Below are positions 36,748 to 46,618 of a stretch of DNA of 64,000 bases, piece after piece; within the stretch, counting starts at the first letter, position 1, and the number at the start of each line of letters is the position of its first letter. Source of the stretch: JBKCUI01 sp052161605 (GTDB taxonomy: Bacteria > Planctomycetota > Planctomycetia > Pirellulales > Pirellulaceae). The stretch lies in the NCBI GenBank assembly GCA_052161605.1, contig CP197409.1; one strand, 5' to 3'. The translations under genes were made by a program, and so were the position numbers. The notes under the pieces were generated by a model. The model saw only the letters and a program-made list of their open reading frames with translations, did no database searches and was not told the origin of the DNA.

Positions 36748-38028
36748 ATGTCTGCTGTCTTGGCGTCTTCTGCTCTGGCTTCCCGATTTGAAACTCTGAG
36801 GAAATCGTTTCCCTCGCTGTCGAGGGTGGATTCGGTGACAGGGAAACCCGTCGTGTATTTAGACGGACCAGCAGGCAGCCAAGTTCCGCAGCAAGTAATC
36901 GATGCAATTTCGGACTACTATTTGCATCATAACGCCAACTCGGCGGGCATGTTCCCCACCAGCCGTGAAACCAATGCAATCCTTGGTGAAGCTTTGGCGG
37001 CGGCTGTAGACTGGTTTGGCGGAAGCGATGAAAACGAGTGCTTTTTCGGCGCGAACATGACCACGATTACGCTCGCATTTTCAAGAGCCCTTTCTCGCAC
37101 GTGGGGCTCAGGTGACCGGGTTCTCGTGACGCAGCTCGATCATGACGGCAACGTGACGCCATGGCAACTCGCAGCGCGCGACGTTGGGGCAGAGTGTGAT
37201 GCAGTGCGAGTCAATGAATCAGATGCCACACTAGACGAAGACGACTTCTTGAAGAAAGTAAAGCTTGGCCCCAAGCTCGTTGCTTTCACGGCGGCTTCGA
37301 ACAGCGTCGGTACCGCGAATCAAATTCAAAGACTTACCGATATCGCTCATCAATACGGGTCGGAGGTTTACGTCGATGCCGTGCACTGGGCTCCTCATCG
37401 ACTGATAGATGTACGCGAGTGGGATGTCGATTATTGTGTTTGTTCAGCCTATAAATTTTTTGGCCCGCATGTGGGTATGTTTTGGGGTCGCAAAAAGCGG
37501 CTAGAGGATCTTATCCCTTATAAGCTCCGAGCTTCGCCAGCAATCGGCCCAGGCAAATGGATGACGGGGACCCAGAATTTTGCGGCTATATCAGGGGTAA
37601 GGGCTGCGATAGACTACATGGCGTCTATCGGGGATGAACCTACGGATGTGGTTGTAAGTGTGTCCCGTCGAGAGAGGCTGAAGCGATCATTTGAGCTGAT
37701 TGAATCCTATGAACTGGGGCTACTGACTCGGCTTATCGCTGGGCTCAAGGCGATCGATGGGATCACAGTCTTTGGAATCACCGATGAGGATCGATTCGGC
37801 CAAAGAGTCCCGACTGTCGTCTTCGATGTGGCAAAGGCACCTTCAGCAGAGGTCGCCAAGAAGCTAGGAGAGGCTGGGATTTTTTGTTGGCATGGACATT
37901 ATTATGCGATCGACATTTGCGAAGCTCTCGGGCAATCCGGTCGTGGAATGGTGAGAGTGGGAATTCTCCATACCAATACCTCAGCGGAAATTGATAGGCT
38001 CCTCGAGGAGCTGAGGGCTATCGCGTAA
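36748..38028 (+). CDS. Cysteine desulfurase-like PLP enzyme
   Basis: A 426-residue fold-type I aminotransferase of the cysteine desulfurase-like (SufS/IscS-related) subfamily. The PLP lysine is Lys236 in SAYKFFGPHVG, the PLP-phosphate and His region is DAVHWAPH, and substrate-side segments are YLDGPAGSQVP and GKWMTGTQNFA. The persulfide cysteine loop of true SufS is not obvious, so activity on cysteine is not certain. It is probably a single-gene unit, convergent with the kinase gene 39 bp downstream. No Fe-S assembly gene is nearby. Confidence 0.87.
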   Translation: MSAVLASSALASRFETLRKSFPSLSRVDSVTGKPVVYLDGPAGSQVPQQVIDAISDYYLHHNANSAGMFPTSRETNAILGEALAAAVDWFGGSDENECFFGANMTTITLAFSRALSRTWGSGDRVLVTQLDHDGNVTPWQLAARDVGAECDAVRVNESDATLDEDDFLKKVKLGPKLVAFTAASNSVGTANQIQRLTDIAHQYGSEVYVDAVHWAPHRLIDVREWDVDYCVCSAYKFFGPHVGMFWGRKKRLEDLIPYKLRASPAIGPGKWMTGTQNFAAISGVRAAIDYMASIGDEPTDVVVSVSRRERLKRSFELIESYELGLLTRLIAGLKAIDGITVFGITDEDRFGQRVPTVVFDVAKAPSAEVAKKLGEAGIFCWHGHYYAIDICEALGQSGRGMVRVGILHTNTSAEIDRLLEELRAIA

Positions 38029-38067
38029 TGGCTTGCAGATATCTCCTGGCGAGAAACAGTCGGCAGC

Positions 38068-39549
38068 TCATGCCGTGAGTTTCTTTTCGGTCAATTTGGC
38101 AAGAGCCTGTCTGAGCTCTCGCACCTTGAGCGGCATCGGAATCAAAACGTGTTTCTCTGATGTTTTCGCTCCACGAATAATGTGGGTTTGCTTTGGATCA
38201 ACGAGCAAAATAGCTGGAATGTCTTTGGTGTGAGCATCGGAAGCGAACTTGTTAAACGCTTCGAGAGCTTCATTCCCAAGATCGGCGGCACAAATCACCA
38301 AGCAATCAGCCACCATGGTTTCGTCAGGGCTAAACTTTCCGACAGCCCGCTCAGGATCGCTAAAGATGAGGACTCGGTAACCACGTTTTTTTAACTTTTC
38401 GCGAAGCAAGTCCTGGAGTTCTTGTTTGCTCTCCACGACCATCACGGTCTTGCCCTGTCCCTCTTTCGCATCTTCCTCGTTGGCCTGGGTGAATTGGTGA
38501 TGGACATCCCTTCGGACTTGTTCGTTTGGATTCTCAAGGTTTCGCAAAGCGACTTGAATGTCGCTTAGCATCGCGCCAGGGGTTTGGTAGCGTTTCTCGG
38601 GGTCGAACTCCAAGGCCTTGGAGCAGATGGTGTAAACTGACTCCGGTAACTCCTTTACCAGTTCCCCGAGATGAGGAATTTCTAAGAATCGACTTACGTT
38701 GAGTCGCTGTGATCGCTCCCGTGTTTCTATCAAAGGAGGGCGGCCAGACAAGATATGATGCATCATCACACCCGTGAAGTAGATGTCGCTTCTGGGATCA
38801 CCTTTTCGCACATTCGTTCCTCGTTCTAAAGCAGCGTAATCGATCGCTCGTGCACTCGGGCAATCAGCAATCGCTTTGTCCGAGGATGTATCCGCCAAGG
38901 CAGCCAAGCCAAAGTCCACCAATTTGCAACGCCCGCTTGGATGCACCAAGACGTTAGAAAGCTTCAAGTCGCGGTGCGAAATCCCTTGCTGATAGGCAAA
39001 GTCTAACCCTTGGCAAATGTCGCGAATGATTTGCAATCCCTCTAATGCGCCAAACTGCTTGCGAATCTTCAAGATTTCGCGGAGGGTTTCTCCCTCGACA
39101 AACTCCATAACCAAAAAAGGAGCTCGCGGGTCGTTTTGGATTTCGAAGATGGAAACGATGTTGGGGTGTCGCAGCTTCAATCCCATGCGACCTTCTCTAA
39201 GAAACTGCTCGATATGCGTGACGTCGCCACGATGCCGACTTCGCAACACTTTGACCGCTACGACTCGCCCCGTATCACGGTGGACGGCTCTGAAAACCCG
39301 GGCAAAGGTACCGGCCCCGATCATGTACAACACTTTGTAGGGCCCGTAGTAGTAACCGAGCCTCTCGCCGGTGAGCATCCTTTCGAGCTGAAAGTTGGTC
39401 AGGAGCCCCTTTCGAAGTAGCATCCCTTTGACGTCTTCCAGCGTTGCATTCTCCGTGCGCAATTCTGCCCAAAGCTTCTCGATATCCATGGGAGAAGCCA
39501 GATCCAGGTCGATGACCCGCTGAGTCAAAGAGCGCGGAGAGATGTCCAT
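38068..39549 (-). CDS. Serine/threonine kinase fused to a degenerate receiver domain
   Basis: The product has 493 residues. A short N-terminal helical part (1-65) precedes a Hanks-type kinase: glycine loop GAGTFARV (78-85), Lys100 in VAVK, HRDLKLSN (192-199) and DFG (212-214). The usual APE is replaced by a YAALE-type sequence. After about residue 370 comes a receiver-like domain (KTVMVVESKQELQDLL). The strand that normally ends in the phosphoacceptor Asp reads DCLVICAADL, with Ala at the expected position, and the conserved Lys of the KP motif is Met (LIPMPLK). The domain therefore probably cannot be phosphorylated in the usual way and may serve for interaction. No membrane segment is present. 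Confidence 0.88.
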   Translation of the reverse strand: MDISPRSLTQRVIDLDLASPMDIEKLWAELRTENATLEDVKGMLLRKGLLTNFQLERMLTGERLGYYYGPYKVLYMIGAGTFARVFRAVHRDTGRVVAVKVLRSRHRGDVTHIEQFLREGRMGLKLRHPNIVSIFEIQNDPRAPFLVMEFVEGETLREILKIRKQFGALEGLQIIRDICQGLDFAYQQGISHRDLKLSNVLVHPSGRCKLVDFGLAALADTSSDKAIADCPSARAIDYAALERGTNVRKGDPRSDIYFTGVMMHHILSGRPPLIETRERSQRLNVSRFLEIPHLGELVKELPESVYTICSKALEFDPEKRYQTPGAMLSDIQVALRNLENPNEQVRRDVHHQFTQANEEDAKEGQGKTVMVVESKQELQDLLREKLKKRGYRVLIFSDPERAVGKFSPDETMVADCLVICAADLGNEALEAFNKFASDAHTKDIPAILLVDPKQTHIIRGAKTSEKHVLIPMPLKVRELRQALAKLTEKKLTA

Positions 39550-39653
39550 GAGAAGATTAAGTGCAAACAGGAGGAGGCTTAAAAAGTCAAACGCTAGATT
39601 AAGGATAGTCGATCGGAAGGATGTTGGCCAACTGATTAAACCCGGATTAAGCC

Positions 39654-39693
39654 AACGAGCCGTCGAAAAGTGGCGACTTTTCGACGGCTCGTT
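39654..39693. terminator. Perfect 18-bp hairpin between two minus-strand genes
   Basis: AACGAGCCGTCGAAAAGT (39654-39671) and its exact complement (39676-39693) enclose the tetraloop GGCG. It stands 105 bp after the end of the coiled-coil gene and 105 bp before the kinase start. No T-run follows on either strand, so it may be a terminator of another kind or a processing site. Confidence 0.5.
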
Positions 39694-39797
39694 CTATAAG
39701 CTGTGGGATTTGGTGCCGAACGCCTTAGATAGGTCGGAGGCTATCCAGGGGGAGGCACTCAATCGATCCCACGGCGAATCTTGCCTGAGATTGCCGA

Positions 39798-40133
39798 CTA
39801 GTCTTGGTTTTCGTCCGGTGTTCCTTCGTCCTCACTGGTGTAGCCGTCGCCGTTCAATTCCTCGAGTTGCTTTTGGTACAAGTCGCGTTCTCGACGGGTG
39901 GCCTCGAGGTCGAAAACGAGATACTTCATGTCCAACCGGAGCTGACCAATCGACTCTTGAACCAATTGAAGAATTTTTCGTCGGCGATTGGTGCTCTCTA
40001 CGACTCTTTGGAAGGCGGGCAAAACAGTGACGCGTTGAGCGGGGGGCAGTGTATCGATCACCTTTTGGAGATCGAGGAGTTCCGCAGGAATGTCATTGAC
40101 CATGTTGTCGGAGGATGGAACTGCTTGGCTCAT
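39798..40133 (-). CDS. Hypothetical coiled-coil protein
   Basis: A 111-residue hydrophilic protein. The middle (residues about 15-95) is predicted by eye to be helical with coiled-coil heptads (LVQESIGQLRLDMKYLVFDL), and the tail is acidic (TSEDEGTPDENQD). No signal, membrane helix or catalytic motif is visible. It stands alone upstream of the kinase gene on the same strand, separated by a strong hairpin. The function is unknown. Confidence 0.6.
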   Translation of the reverse strand: MSQAVPSSDNMVNDIPAELLDLQKVIDTLPPAQRVTVLPAFQRVVESTNRRRKILQLVQESIGQLRLDMKYLVFDLEATRRERDLYQKQLEELNGDGYTSEDEGTPDENQD

Positions 40134-40412
40134 TGGGAGATTCCTCGAGTAGTAGTGAAGCGGAATTTGCTTAAAGTAGGGTGACCGAAGATAATCCTCA
40201 AGAATTGCAGCTCGCGTGCCGTCAAACCGAGAGGTGCGTTAGCATTCACGCTAAATCCATGCTAGTCAAGGACTTAGGATATTCTACTCAATCCGAGCGG
40301 TTTTCCTACGTCCTACAGGCTGTTGTATTCCTGCAACGCCATTCGATATAGATTTTCATCGTAAGTCTTGGTAAATACAACACTTAGGCGAAAGATTCCC
40401 CTCAGAGTCACG

Positions 40413-43100
40413 ATGATTCCATTTCTCCACCAACAATTCGCGATTCGTTGCAAAAAGTCAACCACCAGGCCACTTGTGTTGGTCGCGTGGTCGTTTTGCT
40501 TCATGCTAATCTCGCTGGTTGGTCCGGACAGGCAAAGATTGCAGGCCCAGTTGGTCGAGACCTTCGATCGTCCTGGCCCCTACTTCTCGCTTTGGCGAGA
40601 TGACTGTTCTGCTCAACTGATTCCGCAGAGACGCCCCGAGCCTGGAGTGGAAACCATCGAGGTCCAGTATCGCGCCGGGACTCATGTCCATTTAGCTATG
40701 CCAATTGCTCCCTCGGCTGTGGTCGAGGAGTTTCAAGCTTCGATCCGAATTCGTTGCGGCGAAGGGGGGATCCGGCTTGGCGTTCGCGTGGTCTACCCTC
40801 GAAGCACTCATCCTGCGACGAGCGACCCACTTTCGGTTGCGGTATTCGGAACGCCCGGCCCAGCCGGTGGCTCCTGGGGGACCTCGGTTGTCAGGAACAT
40901 CAGGCTTGGGCTAGAACGCGAAGAACGAATTCTGCGGGCCCGCTTTGGCAGCACAGTGGATCTTTCTGACCCGTACATCGACGCCCTCGTTCTGGACGTT
41001 TATCGAAATCCTGGAACCACAAAGCTTCAAGTCGACGATCTGCAGGTGGAGGGCATGCTTCCGCCACAAGTCACCACGCGAGACTCAGTCCTGTTTCCCT
41101 CCGACGCCCCAATACTGAAGGTCTCAGAAGCCTCAGTCGCAGAACAATTACAGGCGATCAAGCAATCGGTTCCGAGATGGGTCCAATACCAGGGAGAATC
41201 CCTAGCCTACCTGAGCGATCTGGGATTTACCGGCGTTATCGTTCCGCGAGCCGATGATCAGCTCGTCGCTGAACAAGCGAACGAGTCCGGCATTAGCGTC
41301 ATTGCACCTCCACCCCAACTTGTTCCCTCCGAGGATTTGACTGAAGCCTACCGACACATTTCGGCATGGATGCTAGGTTGGGAGTTGAATGATGCGGCTA
41401 TCCCAACCACAAAGAACAGGGTTTCTAAGCTGGTAAGTTACCCGTCTTCATTAAACCGGCCCACCGTAGGGGAAGCGATGGAGTTGTACGGTGCCTACGG
41501 CAGACTCACGGACTGGCTAGCTATACCGTCACCACATGCAACACGAGTTCGGTCCTCCGCAGAAATGATTAGCTTGGCTCAATCGGATGCACGAATCATG
41601 ATTGGGCGGTCGGAACCTTTGGCCTCGCTGGTGACCGAGATGCCTCTCGAATGGGCAACTCAAAAGGCGGAGATACGTCGTGCTGTCGGTGGTGTACCGC
41701 TTGGGATGCCCGATCATGATTTACTTCAAACGAGATTAGCCTTTTATCGTGGATTAATGCACGGCACGAAGGGGTGGATCTTTCGTTCGTCGATTTCACT
41801 CGATTCGGGCGACCCGACCAATATGTCCAGGGCGAGCAGCTATCGGGCTATCAACAGCGAAATCGATTTGTTCTCCCCCTGGATTCGCTCCAATCAGACT
41901 CCTTGGACCAAGGTGGAAACCAACTCTGCATCCCACAAAGCGACTGTGTTGACCACTCCCAACAGCCAGTTGATAATCGTTGTGGCCGAGGGCACTATGG
42001 ATCAAGTCTGTATGGTCTCTCCCCCCGTCTCACAAGTACAATTGAAAATTCCGTTATCGGGTCAAACACGGCATGTCTTCCGGTTAACGCATGGTCGATT
42101 GGATCCCTTGCGAAGTGAACGCCAGGCAGATCGATTGCTCGTCCAGATTGATGAACCCAGCTTGATCGAACAAATCGTTACCGTCGTCGATCCGAAACCA
42201 ATCGAGTACTTAAGAAATTCGCTGCTGAATAAGCAATCCGTGCTGATGGAATCACGGGTTGATTTGGCCCACCAAGTCTTACAGCTAGCGCAGATGTCTC
42301 TCGGTAGCCAGCGTTTGGCAGCTACCCACGAGCACTGGGATAGCCTCAGGCGAGCGGAATCATATTATCGCGAAGCTATGCGCGGGCTTCAATCAGCCGA
42401 CATCAGCGCTGCTCTGCGGGCGGCAGATCAATGCACGGTTCTCGCACAGCGGATCGTTCGTAGCTCTTGGGAAGAGGCATCAAAGCAATTTTCCCAACTT
42501 CAAAGCAGTCCATTGCTTGCCTCGGCGATGAGTGTTCCATTGCACTGGGAGCTGAACCGTCATTTATATGGGCGCCCCTGGCAATCGTTAGTTGTTCCCG
42601 GGAGCAGCTTTTCATCCTGGGAAACCTTGAGAGAGTTGGGCTGGACCATGGATCAACGCTTGCAAGATCGCATTGCTACCACAGCGGCTTTAGCACGTGG
42701 CGATGCGACCTCCGGTGGTTCGATGATTTTGACCTCCAAGCCTGCAACCGCACAACCGATCCCGTCCGGATATGGCGGAACAGCCATGCGCATTTCCACC
42801 GGTCGCATCTCCGTACCAGCCGGAGCCTTGGTGCACGTTCAAGGAAAAGTGAAGATCCGATCGAAACCTGACGAGCCTCAAAGTGGCTTGTTCATCAGCG
42901 ATTCCCTTGGGGGGGATGCAATGGGTGTACTGGTATCCAGTTATGATAAAAAGGAAGAGGAGTGGCAATCGTTTGGTTTGTTTCGCGTCGCCACAAACGA
43001 CGATGGTTTTCGAGTCCACTTGGAAACGCGAGGGGACATGTCAGCTACCATCATGGATCTAAAGGCTGAATTCATCATGCCAACGAGGCGTGGCGACTAG
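40413..43100 (+). CDS. Large hypothetical exported protein
   Basis: About 895 residues from the ATG at 40413. A signal peptide or anchor (LVLVAWSFCFMLISLVG) is followed by a beta-rich domain with FDRPGPYFSLWRDD near its start. Residues around 260-480 alternate in a way that resembles a glycoside-hydrolase-like barrel (LGFTGVIVPRADD, SAWMLGWELND, MHGTKGWIFRSSISLD). A helical part (about 600-720) and a last beta-rich part follow. No catalytic pair could be assigned. The TTG at 40368 opens the frame earlier but lacks support. The GspF-like gene lies 137 bp downstream. Confidence 0.65.
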   Translation: MIPFLHQQFAIRCKKSTTRPLVLVAWSFCFMLISLVGPDRQRLQAQLVETFDRPGPYFSLWRDDCSAQLIPQRRPEPGVETIEVQYRAGTHVHLAMPIAPSAVVEEFQASIRIRCGEGGIRLGVRVVYPRSTHPATSDPLSVAVFGTPGPAGGSWGTSVVRNIRLGLEREERILRARFGSTVDLSDPYIDALVLDVYRNPGTTKLQVDDLQVEGMLPPQVTTRDSVLFPSDAPILKVSEASVAEQLQAIKQSVPRWVQYQGESLAYLSDLGFTGVIVPRADDQLVAEQANESGISVIAPPPQLVPSEDLTEAYRHISAWMLGWELNDAAIPTTKNRVSKLVSYPSSLNRPTVGEAMELYGAYGRLTDWLAIPSPHATRVRSSAEMISLAQSDARIMIGRSEPLASLVTEMPLEWATQKAEIRRAVGGVPLGMPDHDLLQTRLAFYRGLMHGTKGWIFRSSISLDSGDPTNMSRASSYRAINSEIDLFSPWIRSNQTPWTKVETNSASHKATVLTTPNSQLIIVVAEGTMDQVCMVSPPVSQVQLKIPLSGQTRHVFRLTHGRLDPLRSERQADRLLVQIDEPSLIEQIVTVVDPKPIEYLRNSLLNKQSVLMESRVDLAHQVLQLAQMSLGSQRLAATHEHWDSLRRAESYYREAMRGLQSADISAALRAADQCTVLAQRIVRSSWEEASKQFSQLQSSPLLASAMSVPLHWELNRHLYGRPWQSLVVPGSSFSSWETLRELGWTMDQRLQDRIATTAALARGDATSGGSMILTSKPATAQPIPSGYGGTAMRISTGRISVPAGALVHVQGKVKIRSKPDEPQSGLFISDSLGGDAMGVLVSSYDKKEEEWQSFGLFRVATNDDGFRVHLETRGDMSATIMDLKAEFIMPTRRGD

Positions 43101-43237
43101 CGAGCTGGCCTCTCTCGGCTTATTGTATGATGTAGTTTTCCATCCCGAAGAACGATGTTCCTTTAGAGCAACACGTTCCTCCAGGGTAAACCGCCACCGA
43201 TTCCCATGCATCCGAGCTAACTCCTCGAGTACCGACC

Positions 43238-44443
43238 ATGAGTTCATCAAAACCATCGAAGCCCGGAACTCAGAAGGGAATGGATCAAGCTAAACCCAGA
43301 TCCAGAAGCCCGCTGCTACCGGCTCGGCCCATCCAGCCAAACAAGCCGAATCGCTCGGATGCTGACCTCAGCAATTCCAACCGTTCCTCGATCGAGTCGA
43401 TTCTCGGCGGAATCCCACTCAACCGGTTGGAATCATTCTGTTCGCGAATGGCGACCGGGCTGAAGTCAGGCGTTGACATACTGAGGCTGCTCGATTCCGA
43501 ATCCAAGCATGGCTCTTCGCGACACCGACAGGTCATCAGCCACATGATTCTCAGTGTCCGTGACGGAGAATCTCTTTCGGGAGCCATGGCTTTGCAAGGG
43601 AGCTATTTCCCTATGCTTCTTATCCGAATGCTTCGAGCAGGTGAACACTCTGGTCGCGTCGAGCACTGCTTTCTAGAAATGGCCGAGCACTACCGCAGAT
43701 TGAAACGAGCTCGCTCAACTTTTTTGAGCCAAGTCTCTTTTCCACTGATATCTTTCGGAATTGGTCTCGGTGTCATTACCCTGGTGATTTTTATCAACGG
43801 ATTTATGAAGTCAGGCTCGCCAAGCGAACCAGCCTTTGATCTAACGGGGATTGGACTCCGCGGTGCTTCGGGCGTCCTAATTTTTTGGACTGCCCTGCTT
43901 TTTGTTGGCGGATTGTTAGGTGTAACCACATTCGGAATCTGGAAGAACTGGTTTGGTTGTCATCAAAAACTCGTCCCATTGGTGAGAAATGTGCCAGTCA
44001 TAGGGCCCGTTTTTACGACATCGGCGTTATCGCGATTGTCAATGACTCTTTCCATGATGCTTGGTGCTGGTGTCGATGCTATGAGAAGTGTACGAGAAGC
44101 CCTCATGGCAACGGGAAATTTTTATTACATTTCCGGCATCGAACAGGTTGAGGAAGCCGTCCGCCAAGGGAAATCTTTTTCTGAAGCACTTGATGCACCG
44201 AAGCTATTGCCGGCGGAGTTCATTCAAACGGTCGAGATAGGTGAGTTAAGTGGTTCCGACAGCGAGTCTTTAGAGAGGTTGGCGATCGTTTACCGAGAAC
44301 AATCCGAAGCGGCTTTGGCTCGCCTAGCTGCTGTAGCAGGAGTCGTAGTCTGGATGATGATCGCGGGACTAATCATCTTCGCGATATTCACCATCTTCTT
44401 TCAGATCATGAAGGTTTATACCGACGCTTTGAACTTTAAGTAA
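43238..44443 (+). CDS. Type II secretion / type IV pilus inner-membrane protein (GspF/PilC-like)
   Basis: A 401-residue platform protein. A Ser/Pro/Lys-rich cytoplasmic head (1-50) is followed by two copies of the T2SSF domain: FCSRMATGLKSGVDILRLL with LRAGEHSGRVEHCFLEMAEHY, and SRLSMTLSMMLGAGVDAMRS with VEIGELSGSDSESLERLAIVY. Each is followed by membrane helices. In secretion and pilus systems it sits under the inner membrane and helps assemble pseudopilins. No ATPase or secretin gene is adjacent. DUF1559 and Flp-type pilins elsewhere in the window are possible clients, but this is inference only. Confidence 0.85.
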   Translation: MSSSKPSKPGTQKGMDQAKPRSRSPLLPARPIQPNKPNRSDADLSNSNRSSIESILGGIPLNRLESFCSRMATGLKSGVDILRLLDSESKHGSSRHRQVISHMILSVRDGESLSGAMALQGSYFPMLLIRMLRAGEHSGRVEHCFLEMAEHYRRLKRARSTFLSQVSFPLISFGIGLGVITLVIFINGFMKSGSPSEPAFDLTGIGLRGASGVLIFWTALLFVGGLLGVTTFGIWKNWFGCHQKLVPLVRNVPVIGPVFTTSALSRLSMTLSMMLGAGVDAMRSVREALMATGNFYYISGIEQVEEAVRQGKSFSEALDAPKLLPAEFIQTVEIGELSGSDSESLERLAIVYREQSEAALARLAAVAGVVVWMMIAGLIIFAIFTIFFQIMKVYTDALNFK

Positions 44444-44706
44444 GCGTTGCTAAACCCTAGGTGCCAAGGATCGAAATGTGCCCATCTTGCCACGATTACT
44501 GACAGCCTTGAGACTCTATTGGAGCGGAACTGTCAACACGTTGTCGCGGTGACCTGCCTGTTAATCAGATTGGGGAATTCTTGGTGTCCGGATTGTCGGA
44601 CTGCGTTGCCGCATACGAGGCTATGCTGTTGTCTAGATGCCGAGCGTTCGACCGCATATCAACCTTATCTGCCGACAGGGAATCTACCTACAGGGAATAG
44701 TCGGGT

Positions 44707-46182
44707 TTAAAGAACTCGGACGAGGAATTCGTTCTCGGCATCTCGCACCACCATTCTTAACGAACGAGCCTCCATCGCTTGTTCAATGGCCGAGTAGAAC
44801 TTTTCTGGTGTCGAAATCGTGGCTCCGTTAACGGATTTGATCAGCAAGCCGGCAGGGAGCCTTCGGAAAGGTCCTCGTTGGTTAACCGACACAACCTCCA
44901 CCCCCTCGGGCTTGTTCATTCCCAACTCTCGCATCAACTGCGGCGAAACATCGTCGACTTCAATTCCGTACTTATTCAACAACTCCAATCTGCGATTCAC
45001 GAGAGACTCGTCAAACTCCGAAATTTTTACCGTGGACTCCATCGTCTTACCGTTCCGCAAGAAGCTTACTTTCACAGAATCACCGGGTTTGGTTTCGCCG
45101 ATGATTCGCATCACGGCAGTGCTGGTGGTGATCGTGTTGTCATCGATTTTGGTAATCACATCACCGGGAAGCAGCCCAGCGGACTCGGCCGGTGAACGTC
45201 GCGATACGCTGGCGATGCGAACTCCCTTGGTTTGTGTGGGTAACCCGAGTTGCGAGACCATATCCTGAGACAATGTCTCGGGCGAGATCCCGATATAGCC
45301 TCGCGAGACTCTCCCCTTGGAGATGATGTCCGATACGATGCGTCGAGCGGTATTGGTGGGGACGGCAAATCCAATGCCGTTGTATCCACCGCTTCGAGAA
45401 GCAATCGCCGTATTGATTCCAATAACCTCTCCTCGCAAATTCACGAGAGGGCCGCCGCTGTTCCCTGGATTGATAGCTGCGTCAGTCTGAATAAAGTTGT
45501 CGTAGTCCGTGATTCCTTGGTCGGTTCGCTCCGTTGCGCTGATGATCCCAGCCGTCACAGTCTGTGCTAAACCAAAGGGGCTCCCAATGGCGAGAACCCA
45601 GTCGCCAACCTCCATCAGGGCCGAATCTCCGAGCGGTGCGTGAGCCAGCCCAGACGCCTCGATCTTCAGCACGGCCAAATCGGTTTTAGGGTCCGTGCCA
45701 ACCACGGTGGCATCGAACTGCCTATTGTCACTCAGGTATACCTCCAGCACCGTCGCGTTTTTAACGACGTGGAAATTGGTGAGGATGTAGCCATCGGGCC
45801 GGAAGATCACCCCGGAACCGAGGCCGTTTTCCATGCGCCGCTTCTCGACCTCTGCCATCTCGGGATCAGAGCTGTACCCTCCGATCAGGTCCTCGATGGA
45901 TCTGGGGGCGCCTCGCCGAACGATGCTGGCTTCTACGACATTCTTAATGCTTACAACTGCCGGCTTAACCGATTTACTGACGTCTCGGAATAGTCTTGAG
46001 AGCTGGTCCGCGCGAGCTACGTCTTCGGCGTTGAGCGAATCTCGCGATGCCTTGGACTCGGCTAATTGCTGAGCGTAAGCGGCGGAGTGTTCGTAGCGGT
46101 TTCCAAAGAACCAAAATCCGCTGCTGAAGGCCATTGCTCCGATTACAACAAGCCACTTCCAATTTTGCGACAAGCTAATCAT
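44707..46182 (-). CDS. HtrA/DegP-like serine protease with two PDZ domains
   Basis: A periplasmic quality-control protease of 491 residues. It has one N-terminal membrane helix (residues 9-27) and a trypsin-like domain with His138 in TNFHVV, Asp168 in KTDLAVLK and Ser242 in GNSGGP. The first PDZ domain (about 285-385, GYIGISPETLSQ) and a second one (about 395-490, ending LVRVL) follow. The long linker before the protease domain carries a charged segment (SSDPEMAEVEKRRMENG), probably the LA-loop. The start overlaps the stop of a small upstream gene by eight bases. Confidence 0.93.
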   Translation of the reverse strand: MISLSQNWKWLVVIGAMAFSSGFWFFGNRYEHSAAYAQQLAESKASRDSLNAEDVARADQLSRLFRDVSKSVKPAVVSIKNVVEASIVRRGAPRSIEDLIGGYSSDPEMAEVEKRRMENGLGSGVIFRPDGYILTNFHVVKNATVLEVYLSDNRQFDATVVGTDPKTDLAVLKIEASGLAHAPLGDSALMEVGDWVLAIGSPFGLAQTVTAGIISATERTDQGITDYDNFIQTDAAINPGNSGGPLVNLRGEVIGINTAIASRSGGYNGIGFAVPTNTARRIVSDIISKGRVSRGYIGISPETLSQDMVSQLGLPTQTKGVRIASVSRRSPAESAGLLPGDVITKIDDNTITTSTAVMRIIGETKPGDSVKVSFLRNGKTMESTVKISEFDESLVNRRLELLNKYGIEVDDVSPQLMRELGMNKPEGVEVVSVNQRGPFRRLPAGLLIKSVNGATISTPEKFYSAIEQAMEARSLRMVVRDAENEFLVRVL

Positions 46183-46402
46183 GGTTCTCTCGCGTGTTCG
46201 TGTTGCTTAGGTCAAATACGCTTGCTTCCCCCGTAGTACGTTGAGCAACGGGAGTGGTTGACGCCACTTTTGGCGGTTCATCATCGGACAACTCGTCTCG
46301 AGCAACTTTCGTACCTTTTACTGCGGAAAAGCGGCTTTGATAAACATCAATTTTCCGCCCCACTGACTTCAGATACTCGACAGTCGCGGTCAATCGCTTC
46401 AT
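46175..46402 (-). CDS. Small hypothetical protein upstream of the HtrA-like protease
   Basis: A 75-residue hydrophilic protein from the ATG at 46402. It has a basic helical head (MKRLTATVEYLKSVGRKIDV) and a Ser/Thr/Glu-rich tail, with no known domain and no signal peptide. It overlaps the protease start by eight bases, so it may act as a translational lead-in. A TTG two codons earlier is an alternative start. Confidence 0.45.
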   Translation of the reverse strand: MKRLTATVEYLKSVGRKIDVYQSRFSAVKGTKVARDELSDDEPPKVASTTPVAQRTTGEASVFDLSNTNTRENHD

Positions 46403-46580
46403 CCCCAAAGATTTCGGGCGGAATGATTAAAAAATCGGTCAATTTGAGATGCCATAAACCATATCCGCCGGAGATTGCAGCTCTAATTTGCTGGTGAGAG
46501 GGTAATTGGGCCGGTTGGTGAAGGTTCGATTTGTTCCCCACACGCACCGAACAGTTTTTAGCCTTCGCCCTAAGCAGGGT

Positions 46581-46618
46581 CTAATTGTTAATGTCAATCC
46601 TGTCAACGAATTCGACAC
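46581..46618 (-). pseudogene. Severed 3' end of the LRR-like gene, including its target duplication
   Basis: Read on the minus strand and joined to the gene at 48310 onward through the duplicated ATTCGACAC, this piece continues the frame as FVDRIDINN and then a TAG stop (46581-46583). It is the original end of the gene that the second insertion sequence interrupted. Confidence 0.75.
46610..46618. repeat. Target-site duplication, left (IS copy 2)
   Basis: ATTCGACAC directly before the left inverted repeat, repeated exactly at 48310-48318. Confidence 0.92.

Noticed and set aside
44447..44710. 87-residue Cys-rich frame between the GspF-like and HtrA-like genes
   Set aside because: No start signal or domain, and it overlaps the end of the protease gene on the other strand.
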